Assembly (NCBI GenBank): GCA_963971535.1
Contig: CAXASK010002156.1
Location: forward strand, 123,654-187,653
DNA: 64,000 nt
Direction of reading: 5' to 3'
Source of the DNA: Notolepis coatsorum
Lineage: Eukaryota; Chordata; Actinopteri; Aulopiformes; Paralepididae
Position 1 is the stretch's first letter. Every line of letters begins with the position of its first letter. The notes under the pieces were generated by a model, which saw only the letters and a program-made list of their open reading frames with translations, was not told the DNA's origin and ran no database searches. Both the position numbers and the translations under genes were made by a program. Positions 31,091 to 40,307 of this stretch are shown here, piece after piece.

Positions 31091-31348
31091 CGGTGTGCTG
31101 GATGGATATAATCATTTCCAACTTGACTTTGCGCCTCCTGGCGGCACAAACAGTGGCAGCCGGTCCGATCCACTTTTGGGAGGGCGCACAGGGTAAGGGG
31201 AGATTTTTTTGTCAAATAGTTTTGGTGAGTTGTTCTACATTTAGGTTAAACATTAATGAACAAAGGGACATCTACAGTATTGTAAATTCTTTTTTATTCC
31301 AGTCGACCATAATGTAATAATCATGAATCATGAATCAATGTGTACTGC

Positions 31349-31350
<2 letters not shown>

Positions 31351-31432
<82 letters not shown>
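31351..31432. repeat. (GA)n microsatellite
   Basis: About 41 GA units, immediately followed by a LINE 3' scrap. Confidence 0.97.
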
Positions 31433-31434
<2 letters not shown>

Positions 31435-31439
31435 TCGCG

Positions 31440-31516
31440 GCCACTCACTCATATATCAGACCTCACTGCACGCCTTGTGTATGTATGTGACAAATAAACC
31501 TCTTGAATCTTGACTT
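31440..31516 (+). mobile_element. 3' scrap of a Rex1-type LINE
   Basis: TGTGACAAATAAACCTCTTG and CTTGACTTG at the end closely resemble the 3' terminus of the Rex1 LINE at 17,380-17,456. Only tens of bases remain. Confidence 0.5.
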
Positions 31517-32054
31517 GCCATATTCAATCAGTTTCAGTAACTACAGAACAGTACATATTGTTAGACTCACTTGTTTGGAACGAGCCTCGAGCCGTCGCGT
31601 TAACCCTTCGAGAAGCTTTTGTGGTCCGGCCGGGCTTGATAAAGTGTGTGTCCAGACCCCATATAAATCCAAATCCAACACTGTCAGTAATGTACAGTAT
31701 CTCGTGCTGATCTCTCCAACTCCTGAGAATACACTTCTTATATCTTATTACCGAACCACGAGCCTAGCTAAGCTAACGCACTGAATCGAAACTAAAATAC
31801 TACTAACTGGACTGACTGGCTCCTCCTCGCATTCTTTTCTGTCTGGCGACGTGAGGAGTACAGTGGCGCAGAGCTTGCTTCAAGCGCTAGAAAAACGTGC
31901 CCAGAGACATCATATTTGAACGCACTGATAGGTGAAATGTATTTGCTTGACCTATTTACATTGGCTGCGACGATACAGTGTGCGCGCTACGTCTATGCGC
32001 CCAGCTTTAGAGGTACTCTCTATATCAGGAGAGAGAGTGACGTCATGTGAATCA
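31517..32054. other. Non-coding stretch without recognised features
   Basis: No supported frame or repeat. It contains CAGTGGCG near 31,861, reminiscent of a hAT terminus, but I could not find a matching end with a target duplication. Confidence 0.3.
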
Positions 32055-32065
32055 GGCACAAAACA

Positions 32066-32269
32066 ATGATTTATATTTGATATATTAACGTTATTGTGCA
32101 TTTGAAACACAAACATACTTAAAATGAGTAAATATTATTCATTTTAAACATGTTTCGTTTATTTTTAGGGGTCTAAAATTTAAATTAAAATAAAACATTT
32201 TCTTCTTCTCTTTTTCTCTTCACCAGGGGGCGCGGCGCCCCAGCGCCCTCTATCGGCCGGCCGCCACTG
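32066..32269. mobile_element. 204-bp insertion flanked by 11-bp direct repeats
   Basis: GGCACAAAACA occurs at 32,055-32,065 and again at 32,270-32,280. The insert is AT-rich with a GC-rich end (GGGGGCGCGGCGCCCC and CCGCCACTG). A long direct repeat fits retroposition, and the minus strand would read from CAGTGGCGGC into A-rich sequence. The class is unresolved. Confidence 0.5.
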
Positions 32270-32309
32270 GGCACAAAACAGAAGACGCACCCACGCTATT
32301 AAAATCATT

Positions 32310-34345
32310 TGACGAGGGCGTTAGAGGGCGTTAACGGGGCGGTAGAAGGCGATAGAAGGGATCTTAATTTCCAATGCTGGTTCTGTATGTGAATAGAATA
32401 GATATGTAGTAGGCATATTATGTGAATAGAATAGAAGTACTTAACCCAGCAATGAAGGTCGGAACCACATTGACAGATGGACTCGTGGTGCACGTAGAAC
32501 AGTCACTGCAATCTTGGCCAAGACCCTGAGACACCCACCACCTTGGTCAGCACTACGAGACAAGCACTCAGAGAGATGGGGGGGGGGGGGGGGGTTGGGG
32601 GGGGGGGTTAGAGAGTTCCCATGTTTGTAGTGGGTGGAGATGGAGCAATAAATACATGTAGTGAGCATAAGCATACATGGTGACAGTGGAATCATAGTAT
32701 ATAAGAAAATTGTGAAATTGAGTAATAGATAGAACTACTGCAAGCGTATGGATACAGGATGAGATACGAGACAATAGCTCAGGGCCGTATGCCCTCGGGG
32801 GGCAGGAGAAGCTGCTCAGAAGGTTCAGCACTGCAGGCCAGACAGAAGGCGGTATGAAGCTGTTCCATGGGACCGGTTGAGACAGAGACAGAGGTTAAAA
32901 AGGTTCTCCCATGTCTGCAGAAAAGCAGACATGGGAGCAAATAGACATCCTAACTAAACTAGACAAATTAATCTAAGGGTCAGTCCCCGACCAGGTGAGA
33001 TCAAGGTAGGTTGAAGGAGAGAGAGAAAAGATGGGTCTTAAGCAGGGATTTAAAAGCTTCGACAGAGCAGGCGCCCCTGACGACGGCAGGTAATTTGTTC
33101 CACAGGTAGACAAAGGCTCTGTGGCCGGCGGATTTCTTTTTAACCCTAGGAATCGATAGAAGCCCCGCATTTTGTGAGCGCAGAGCAAGAGCGGGCGAGT
33201 ATCGAGAGATGAGATCGGATAGATAGAGCGGTGCGAGCCCATTACAAATTTTGTAGATGAGGAGTAGCACTTTAAAATCAGATCAGGCTTGAATAGGAAG
33301 CCAATGTAGGGCGGACAAAACTGGTGTGATGTGATAGAATTTTCTAGTTTTAGTTAGTATCCGTGCAGCCGCATTTTGCACGAGTTGAAGATTTTTGATG
33401 CTTGAATTAGGTAGGCCTGAAAAAAGTGCATTACAGTAGTCTAGACGTGATGAGACAAAAGCATGAATTAGGGTTTCAGCATCAGCCAGAGTTAAAATGG
33501 GGCGAATCTTTGCGATATTACGAAGATAGAAGGCAATTGGTGAAATTTTTTATATGTGCATTAAATCAGAGGGAGGAATAAAAAATGACTCAGAGGTTTT
33601 TTATGGTGGAGCTCTGGGATATGTGACAAGTATCAAAGTTGAGGGAGATGTCCTCAAACAGGCCTCTGTGGTTTGGGGGGCCAACACTTAACATCTCAGT
33701 TTTATCTGCATTAAGGAGTAGAACGTTTTGCGACATCCACTTTTTGGACAGCAAGCAGGCAAGCCTCAAGATTTTGTAATTGGGAGGAGTCATTTGGCTT
33801 AATAGTTATATATAATTGCTGCAAAGCTGACTGTTTTCCTAACTCAAGTTCAAGGACACACACGACTCTCTAACCGAGTTAACCTTTCTAGCAGAGAGGG
33901 ACAGACAGAACAAGGAGACATGCTTACCCAGGTGGCGGTGGTAGACCGGGAAAAAATAAAAATAAAAAGTGCTATCGATCAACTGCTAAAGGCTACGTGT
34001 ATGAAGCCAATTGAAGGTTTAGCTAAAGAGCTAAAACCAGTAGGTCAGGCTAGCCGGGTAAGCCTGGAAGCTAGCGGACTAGGATAGTATAGTTGACAAG
34101 CTAACAAGGCAAGACCAGATAATGCAGATACAAAAGAGTGGCCTGCTGGAGGAGGGCAAGTAGTATATACTCAAATGCACTCGGTTGCCTCCTCGGAGAA
34201 CTCCAGCAGGAAAACTCCAAGTCTTTGTCTGTCTTAGTCGGTCGCTGGCACTTGGATAAACTACACTTAAATCCCTGATGAATAATGTCCCACACATGTA
34301 GGAGGCTGGCCTCTGACAATTGATTGGACTAATTAGCAGGAGAAA
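32310..34345 (-). mobile_element. L2-3: L2 LINE with 5' and 3' ends but internally deleted
   Basis: The minus strand reads 5' leader (34,345 to about 33,940), the start of ORF1 (33,940-33,825), then jumps to the RT region (33,815 onwards), the RT C-terminus to 33,001 and a 3' UTR. Compared with L2-2 the missing part corresponds to 36,760-39,838, about 3.1 kb, i.e. most of ORF1, the endonuclease and the RT palm. The junction lies at about 33,815-33,826. The 3' UTR (32.3-32.95 kb) includes a G-run at 32,579-32,609 and matches the 3' UTR of L2-2 around 35.3-35.6 kb. Confidence 0.83.
33001..33815 (-). pseudogene. L2-3 ORF2 C-terminal part
   Basis: Blocks shared with the intact L2 ORF2: KKWMSQN, LLNADKTEML and VGPPNHRGLF (about 33,600-33,760), then LAPLYLSDLISRYSPA, LRSQNAGLLS, WNKLPA and KTHLFSLSFNLP ending near 33,001. 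Several frameshifts and a small deletion near 33,530 are visible. Confidence 0.82.
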
Positions 34346-34439
34346 AGCCACAGATGCTAGATTCACACCCTCTTATGACAGGGGTGAATTCAGTTGATTG
34401 GTTCAGAGAGAAACAGCAACCAAATTGATACACAGAATG

Positions 34440-34875
34440 CTACTAATCAAATCAAATCAAATTTATTTATAGGGCCCGACAACACACGTTAATGTCCCCA
34501 TGGGCCGTACAGGTCTTCTTTAAACAAGTCAAGAAGACAACATAACAATAAGTCAAGAACAGAACAAGAACACCATAGGGTCCAAACATTTTTTAGATGA
34601 ATGCAAATAAATGAAAGAATGCAAGCACTCCCAGACATACCCCACGCGAAGGTAAGGAAAAACTCACTAAAACCTAACAATAGGGAAAAAAAAAGCTCCA
34701 CAGGCAATGTGGAGGAGAGAAACCTTAGAAGGGCCGTTCAAGGGGGGATCTCCCTTCTTAGATGTCGGTGATAGTAGTGTTGCAGACGGACAGTTGGTAA
34801 GCATGCACTCATGTGTGTGGTGAGACACAGATGAGTGCATGCAATAGCAACTGAACATTTTGAAAAATTAAAGAT
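34440..34875 (-). mobile_element. 3' end of another LINE family
   Basis: It begins (plus strand) with AATCAAATCAAATTTATTTA, the reverse of a common fish LINE 3' tail. It continues with GTAAGGAAAAACTCACTAAA and GAGAGAAACCTTAGAAGG, sequences typical of the 3' UTR of L2-like fish LINEs. No coding part remains. Confidence 0.6.
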
Positions 34876-34914
34876 AGAGTTGATAGCGGATCTATTTGAG
34901 GCACAGGGGCGGCG

Positions 34915-35190
34915 CAAGAGGGTCACGTCCTCCCCGTCTTAGTCACGGGACATTCAACACTCCGGTCGTTGCTCAGGGACAGCCGGAGACAGGGGGAAGG
35001 GGGGTGGCGCAGAGAGGGTCGCGAACTCCCGACATCATCGCGGGACATCCGGCACTCCGGTCACCACTACGAGACCTCCGAAGACAGGGGGGCACGCAGA
35101 GGGGGTCGCAATCTCCCGGCCTTCGTCACGGGACGTCCAACACTCCGGTCAACACTCCAGGACAGCAAGTCATAGGAAGACAGGGAGACG
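34915..35190. repeat. Minisatellite, about three imperfect 87-96-bp units
   Basis: Units share GGTC-C---CTCCCG, CACGGGACATCC, CACTCCGGTC and GACAGGG. They start near 34,921, 35,017 and 35,104. It may belong to the 3' UTR of L2-2, which lies just to the right. Confidence 0.75.
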
Positions 35191-35525
35191 GGACAGGCGT
35201 TAGACAGCTCATGAGATTGTAGTAGGCGGACATAGCAATAGATACAAGTGGTAGGCATATATGTGAATGGAGTAGATATATGAAGTAAGCGTATTATGTG
35301 AATAGAATAGAAGTACTTAACCCAGCAATGAAACCGCGTTGACTGTTAATCTGTTAACAGTCTGTTAATCAGTTGACCGGACCACGGACAGACGGCGGTG
35401 AATAACTGATCCAATGCCTCGGAGGTGCATGTAGAGCAGTCACTACAAGCTTGGCCAGGACCCCGAGGCATCCATCACCTTGGTCAGCGCCAGGAGACGG
35501 GTACTCAGAGAGAAGGGGGAGGGAG

Positions 35526-35560
35526 GGGGGGGGGGGGGGGGGAGAGGGGGGGGGGGAAGA
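35526..35560. repeat. G-rich run in the L2-2 3' UTR
   Basis: Long G tracts with a few A interruptions; a similar run is at 32,579-32,609 in L2-3. On the LINE (minus) strand it is C-rich. Confidence 0.8.
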
Positions 35561-35597
35561 GTTAGAGAGTTCCCATGTTTGTGGTGCTGCAAAGGAG

Positions 35598-35880
35598 CAG
35601 ACATGTAGTACCCTGTAGTGCCATGTAGTACCCCGTAGTGTCATGTAGTACCCTATAGTACCCCATAGTGCCATGTAGTACCCCGTAGTATCCTGTAGTA
35701 CCCTGTAGTGCCATGTAGTACCCTGTGGTGCCATGTAGAGCTATGTAAGCCATGTAGTACCCTGTAATGCCATGCAGTACCAAGTAGTACTCTGTGGTAC
35801 CATGTAGTACCCTGTACCCTAACTAAACTACCCTATAGTAAACTACCCAGTGGTACCATGTAGTACCCTGTACCATAACT
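35598..35880. repeat. Minisatellite of TAGTACCCTGTAGTGCCATG-type units
   Basis: Variable 10- to 20-bp units built from CATGTAGTACC and CTGTAGTGC repeat about 14 times. It lies within the 3' UTR side of L2-2 and shows no coding role. Confidence 0.88.
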
Positions 35881-35925
35881 AAACTACACAGATTAATCTA
35901 AAGGTCAGTCCCCGACCAGGTGAGA

Positions 35926-38900
35926 TCAAGGTAGGTTGAAGGAGAGAGAGAAAAGATGAGTCTTAAGCAGGGATTTAAAAGCTTCGACAGAGCAGGCGCC
36001 CCTGATGACGGCAGGTAATTTGTTCCACAGGTAGGGAGCGCGGTAGACAAAGGCTCTGTGGCCGGCGGATTTCTTTTTAACCCTAGGGGTCGATAGAAGC
36101 CCCGCATTTTGTGAGCGCAGAGCACGAGCGGGCGAGTATCGGGAGATGAGATCAGATAGATAGAGCGGTGCTAGCCCATTTAAAATTTTGTAGGTGAGGA
36201 GTAGCACTTTAAAGTCAGAGCGGGCTTGGATAGGAAGCCAATGTAGGGCGGACAGAACTGGTGTGATGTGATCAAATTTTCTAGTTCTAGTTAGTATCCG
36301 TGCAGCCGCATTTTGCACGAGTTGAAGATTTTTGATGCTTGAATTAGGTAAGCCTGAAAAAAGTGCATTACAGTAGTCCAGACGTGATGAGACAAAAGCA
36401 TGAATCAGGGTTTCAGCATCAGCCAGAGTTAAAATGGGGCGTATTTTTGCGATATTACGAAGATGGAAGAATGCAATTTTGGTGACATTTTTTATATGTG
36501 CATTAAATGAGAGGGAGGAATCAAAAATGACTCCGAGGTTTTTTATGGTGGAGCTCTGGGATACATGACAGGTATCAAAGTTGAGGGAGATGTCCTGAAA
36601 CAGGCCTCTGTGGTTTGGGGGGCCAACAATTAACATCTCAGTTTTATCTGCATTAAGGAGTAGAAAGTTTTGCGACATCCATTTTTTGACGGCAAGCAAG
36701 CAGGCCTCAAGGTTTTGTAGTTGGGAGGAATCATTTGGCTTAATAGGTATATATAATTGGGTGTCATCAGCGTAAAAATGAAAGTTTATGCCAAATTTGC
36801 GTATGATATCGCCGAGGGGTAGCATGTAAATCGAAAATAGCAAAGGGCCCAGGACAGAGCCTTGTGGGACACCACATTGCACTGGGAGGGTCTCAGATGT
36901 TAAATCATTATAGACCACGCAGTGTGTTCTATCAGTTAAATAGGATTTAAACCAAGCTAGTGCGAGACCCCGAATGCCAACATGGTTCTCAAGCCGACCT
37001 AGAAGAATCGAGTGATCGATAGTGTCAAAGGCTGCACTGAGATCAAGCAATAAGAGCACAGAGGTGAGGTTTGAGTCAAGAGAGAGCAGTAAGTCATTTG
37101 TGACTTTGGTAACCGCCGTTTCGGTGGAGTGTAAGGCTCTAAAGCCAGATTGAAATGATTCATTAAGATTATTGTTTGATAAATGGTCAGTAAGTTGCGT
37201 TGCGACGATCCGTTCTAATACTTTGGATAGGAATGGGAGATTGGAGATAGGTCTGTAATTTTTCAAGATTAGAGGGTCGAGGTTCGGTTTTTTAAGTAAT
37301 GGTTTAATGACGGCTGATTTAAAGGCCAGGGGCACCACGCCAGTAGACAAAGAGGTGTTGAAGATATTGAGTAGGGCAGGGCCTAGAGTTGGGAAGAGTT
37401 TTTTGATGAGAGTTGCTGGGAGAGGGTCAAACAGACAGGTTGAAGGTTTAGCCGCGCCAACCAGTTTAGAGAGAGCATTAAGTGAGACGTTTTCAAGGCA
37501 GCATAGCGTATGACTGGAATCAAAGTCAGGGGGAATGCCCGTCAAAGGTTGGGAGGGACTCTGATTGTTGAGTAAAGCAACAATTTCATCTCTAATGAGG
37601 TCAATTTTCTTGGTAAAAAATGTCATGAATTCGTTAGCCGAGAACGCATGGTTTAGGGCACTTGGTTGTTTCTGCGTAAGTTTTGCAACTGTGTCAAACA
37701 GAAACTTTGAGTTGTTTTTGTTTTCATTTATGAGCCTGGAAAAATAAGAGGTTTTGGCAAGTGAGAGTGCCTTTTTGTAGTTACGTAAACTATCATTCCA
37801 GGCGAGGCGGAATACTTCGAGTTTGGTCGAACGCCATTTATGTTCAAGTTTGCGACAAGCCTTTTTAAAGGAGCGCGTTTCCTCCGTAAACCAGGGAGTT
37901 AGTTTTTGCGGAGCACGTTTAATTTTAGGTTTAAGGGGAGCGACAATGTCGAGGGTGCTACGAAGGGCGGCATTAAGTTTGTCTGTAAAGAGATCAAGGG
38001 GGCCAGAGTAAGAGAGGAAGGGAGAGAGGGTGTCTGGTAGGCAGTTAACTAGAATTGGGACAGTTGAGGCGTTAATACGACGGCTCATGTAGGATTCTAC
38101 ACTGTCTGGGCGAGAAACCGTCAGATCAATTTGAAATTTGATGAGGTAGTGGTCTGAGAGAGCAGGAACATAGGGGGAGACGGTCAAATTTGACACAGTG
38201 AGACCGCGGGCTAGGACTAGGTCAAGGGTGTTCCCACCACTGTGAGTGGGTTGGTCAACGATTTGAATGAGACCGACAGAGTCAATGATGTCGGTAAAAG
38301 CCTTATTTAGGGGATCTAGAGTTTTATTGGAATGAATGTTAAAATCACCAACAATTAAAATGTTATCTGAGCGCATAACAAGCTCAGAGATGAAAGTTGA
38401 AAATTCATCTAGGAAGAGGGTGTAAGGGCCTGGGGGGCGGTATAGGACAGCCATTACAAAGGATGCAGTGGAGGTAGGAATCAGACCGCCACACTTTCTG
38501 TTGGGTGGAGAGGGATGCAACAGGAGCACCTCAAACGAGGAAAACTTACAGTTTGCGTCGGATGTAAAGTTGTGCTTAGAGTCATAAATTAGAGCAACTC
38601 CGCCTCCTTTCTTGGAGGTGCGTGCGATGTGGGAGCTACTAAAATTAGGGGGTGAGGCCTCGTTTAAGGGCAGAAAATCATTAGGTTTAAGCCATGTCTC
38701 AGTGAGGCCAAATAGGTCGAGACTATGGTCTGTTATCAGTTCATTTACCAAAAGAGCTTTGGTTGGCAGAGAGCGGATGTTGATAAGGCCAACCTTCACA
38801 CTCTCTGTATACTTAGCAGCGCGGTTTTCAGCCATGCGGGTAGGTTTAATCGCAATTAAGTTGGCATGGTTTGTCGCACAAGGACGAGCTGGGTAAAGCG

Positions 38901-39027
38901 GAGCGTAACGGGATATTCTAGTTTTGATTGGGTATACAGGTTTAGGGGTAGAGATAGAAAGAGAGGAGTGGGGAGCCTGGTGGAGGAGGGACCGAGCAAG
39001 AAAGGTATAAGGATTGGCAGGGTCCAT
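35926..39027 (-). CDS. L2 ORF2: endonuclease and reverse transcriptase, intact (L2-2)
   Basis: The first in-frame ATG is at 39,027. The frame is open 13 codons further up to a GTG at 39,066, giving 1,033 or 1,046 residues. Endonuclease blocks: INIRSLPTKALLV, FGLTETWL (near residue 110), LIVGDFNIH, NTLDLVLARG and LSDHYLIKF. RT blocks: FKSAVIKPLLKKP, NYRPISNLPFLSKVLE, FQSGFRALHSTETAV, LDLSAAFDTIDHSIL, GVPQGSVLGPLLFSIYML and the active site FHFYADDTQLY (near residue 755). The C-terminal LAPLYLSDLI and WNKLPA segments are typical of the L2 clade. It lies 63 bp after ORF1. No stop or frameshift was seen. The protein would nick target DNA and copy its RNA in place. Confidence 0.94.
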   Translation of the reverse strand: MDPANPYTFLARSLLHQAPHSSLSISTPKPVYPIKTRISRYAPLYPARPCATNHANLIAIKPTRMAENRAAKYTESVKVGLINIRSLPTKALLVNELITDHSLDLFGLTETWLKPNDFLPLNEASPPNFSSSHIARTSKKGGGVALIYDSKHNFTSDANCKFSSFEVLLLHPSPPNRKCGGLIPTSTASFVMAVLYRPPGPYTLFLDEFSTFISELVMRSDNILIVGDFNIHSNKTLDPLNKAFTDIIDSVGLIQIVDQPTHSGGNTLDLVLARGLTVSNLTVSPYVPALSDHYLIKFQIDLTVSRPDSVESYMSRRINASTVPILVNCLPDTLSPFLSYSGPLDLFTDKLNAALRSTLDIVAPLKPKIKRAPQKLTPWFTEETRSFKKACRKLEHKWRSTKLEVFRLAWNDSLRNYKKALSLAKTSYFSRLINENKNNSKFLFDTVAKLTQKQPSALNHAFSANEFMTFFTKKIDLIRDEIVALLNNQSPSQPLTGIPPDFDSSHTLCCLENVSLNALSKLVGAAKPSTCLFDPLPATLIKKLFPTLGPALLNIFNTSLSTGVVPLAFKSAVIKPLLKKPNLDPLILKNYRPISNLPFLSKVLERIVATQLTDHLSNNNLNESFQSGFRALHSTETAVTKVTNDLLLSLDSNLTSVLLLLDLSAAFDTIDHSILLGRLENHVGIRGLALAWFKSYLTDRTHCVVYNDLTSETLPVQCGVPQGSVLGPLLFSIYMLPLGDIIRKFGINFHFYADDTQLYIPIKPNDSSQLQNLEACLLAVKKWMSQNFLLLNADKTEMLIVGPPNHRGLFQDISLNFDTCHVSQSSTIKNLGVIFDSSLSFNAHIKNVTKIAFFHLRNIAKIRPILTLADAETLIHAFVSSRLDYCNALFSGLPNSSIKNLQLVQNAAARILTRTRKFDHITPVLSALHWLPIQARSDFKVLLLTYKILNGLAPLYLSDLISRYSPARALRSQNAGLLSTPRVKKKSAGHRAFVYRAPYLWNKLPAVIRGACSVEAFKSLLKTHLFSLSFNLP

Positions 39028-39090
39028 CAGTTTAGCATGACTAGCAGGCTCGCTAAGAGCCTGCACCCTGGCATGCTTGTGGGGTGGCTG

Positions 39091-39945
39091 TCAGCCCGAA
39101 GCTATAATCTTGTCTATATTGCGAGATAAGAGAGAGGCGCCTTGCATGTTAGGATGCACGCCGTCCTTTCTCAGCAAGCCAGGGCGCCCCCAGAAAGAGG
39201 ACCAATTATCCACGAACCCTAAGCCCTGTTCTTTACAGTATTTTTCCAGCCATCGGTGTAGAGAAGCTGTCCTACTCACGAACTCATCATCATGCCGGTT
39301 TACAGGCAGGGGGCCAGAGAAGATTACTCGATGCCGACTCATCTTTCTGGCGAGGTCAGAAAGCCTAACTATGTTGATCTTTGTGACCTCAGAGACTTTC
39401 ATCCTACAGTCATTATTTCCGACGTGTATAACAATATGGTCGAATTTATCTTCAGTGGGTGTGATACGTGGGTTACCTTTTGCCTTGACTATGCTATTCG
39501 CCAGAAATCTCAGGTTGGCTTCAATGTCGGTAGCTCTGGCTCCCCCATAACATTTGATCTCGGCTGGCTTGTCTAGCAAAATATGCCGGGTGATGGAGTC
39601 GCCAATCACAAGGACGGAACGACGGGGTTGCAGTGGAACCGGCTGCGTACTGGGACCGGAACCCGCAACACGTGTAAAATCATGTTGCGGAGCAGGTGCT
39701 GTTGAGGCCAAGGCCGAGCGGTTACACTGCCGCTTCGTAGTGGGCGCAAAGGCCTTGTCCTGAGCACTATGTCTGGGACTCTCCAGACGAGAAGACCCCG
39801 CTAGAGGCTCCTCAGAAAAGCCTATAGTGTCCAAGACGTCTAAAGCTGACCGTTTTCCTGACTCAAGTTCAAGGACACGACTCTCTAACAGAGTTAACCT
39901 TTCTAGGAGAGTGGGACAGACAGGACAGACAGAACACATAGCCAT
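39091..39945 (-). CDS. L2 ORF1: coiled coil plus SGNH esterase, intact (L2-2)
   Basis: 284 residues starting MAMCSVCPVCP with two CxxC-like cysteine pairs and a leucine-rich coil (about residues 11-32). A low-complexity linker follows, then an SGNH/GDSL-type domain: LVIGDSITRH (Ser in GDS, about 115-117), IHVGNNDCR (Asn, about 176-179), FSGPLPV, and DGVHPNMQGA (Asp and His, 261-264). All catalytic positions of the family are present. Esterase-bearing ORF1 proteins are known from CR1/L2 LINEs, where they are thought to act as the RNA-binding partner of ORF2. L2-4 encodes the same length protein with a handful of changes. Confidence 0.9.
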   Translation of the reverse strand: MAMCSVCPVCPTLLERLTLLESRVLELESGKRSALDVLDTIGFSEEPLAGSSRLESPRHSAQDKAFAPTTKRQCNRSALASTAPAPQHDFTRVAGSGPSTQPVPLQPRRSVLVIGDSITRHILLDKPAEIKCYGGARATDIEANLRFLANSIVKAKGNPRITPTEDKFDHIVIHVGNNDCRMKVSEVTKINIVRLSDLARKMSRHRVIFSGPLPVNRHDDEFVSRTASLHRWLEKYCKEQGLGFVDNWSSFWGRPGLLRKDGVHPNMQGASLLSRNIDKIIASG

Positions 39946-40307
39946 GCTTACACCAGGTAGAGCAGGAACAAATAAAGATACGAAGTACTATGGATCAGCT
40001 GCTAAAGGCTATGTGTATGAAGCCGATTGAAGGTTTAGCTAATGAGCTAAAACCAGTGGGTCGAGTAAGTTGACAAGCTAACAAGGCAAGACCAGAAAAT
40101 GCAGGTACAAAGGAGTGGCCTGCTAGAGGAGGGCAGGTGAGGGGCAGTAGATACTCTAGTGCACTCGGTTGCCTCCTCGAATAACTCCAGCAGGAAAACT
40201 CCAAGTCTTTGTCTGTCTTAGTCGGTCGCCGGCGCTCTGCTGGCGCTTGGATAGACTACACTTAAATCCCTATTGAATATTGTCCCACACCTGTAGGGGG
40301 CTAGTCT
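39946..40307 (-). promoter_or_regulatory. L2-2 5' leader between monomers and ORF1
   Basis: About 360 bp, conserved in L2-3 (33.94-34.30 kb) and L2-4 (59.96-60.29 kb). It includes TTTTCCTGCTGGAGTTA and the GACTAAGACAGACAAAGAC segment. L2-4 lacks about 44 bp next to the monomers. It has no coding capacity and is presumably the transcribed 5' UTR. Confidence 0.6.

Noticed and set aside
31861-32269. A hAT element starting CAGTGGCG and ending CGCCACTG
   Set aside because: No 8-bp duplication at these ends (GAGGAGTA versus GGCACAAA). The 11-bp direct repeat defines a shorter insert instead.
37307-39129. Several plus-strand frames opposite L2-2, repeated opposite L2-4 (61,106-62,928)
   Set aside because: They occur twice only because the LINE does; each is antisense to a clearly coding ORF with family motifs.
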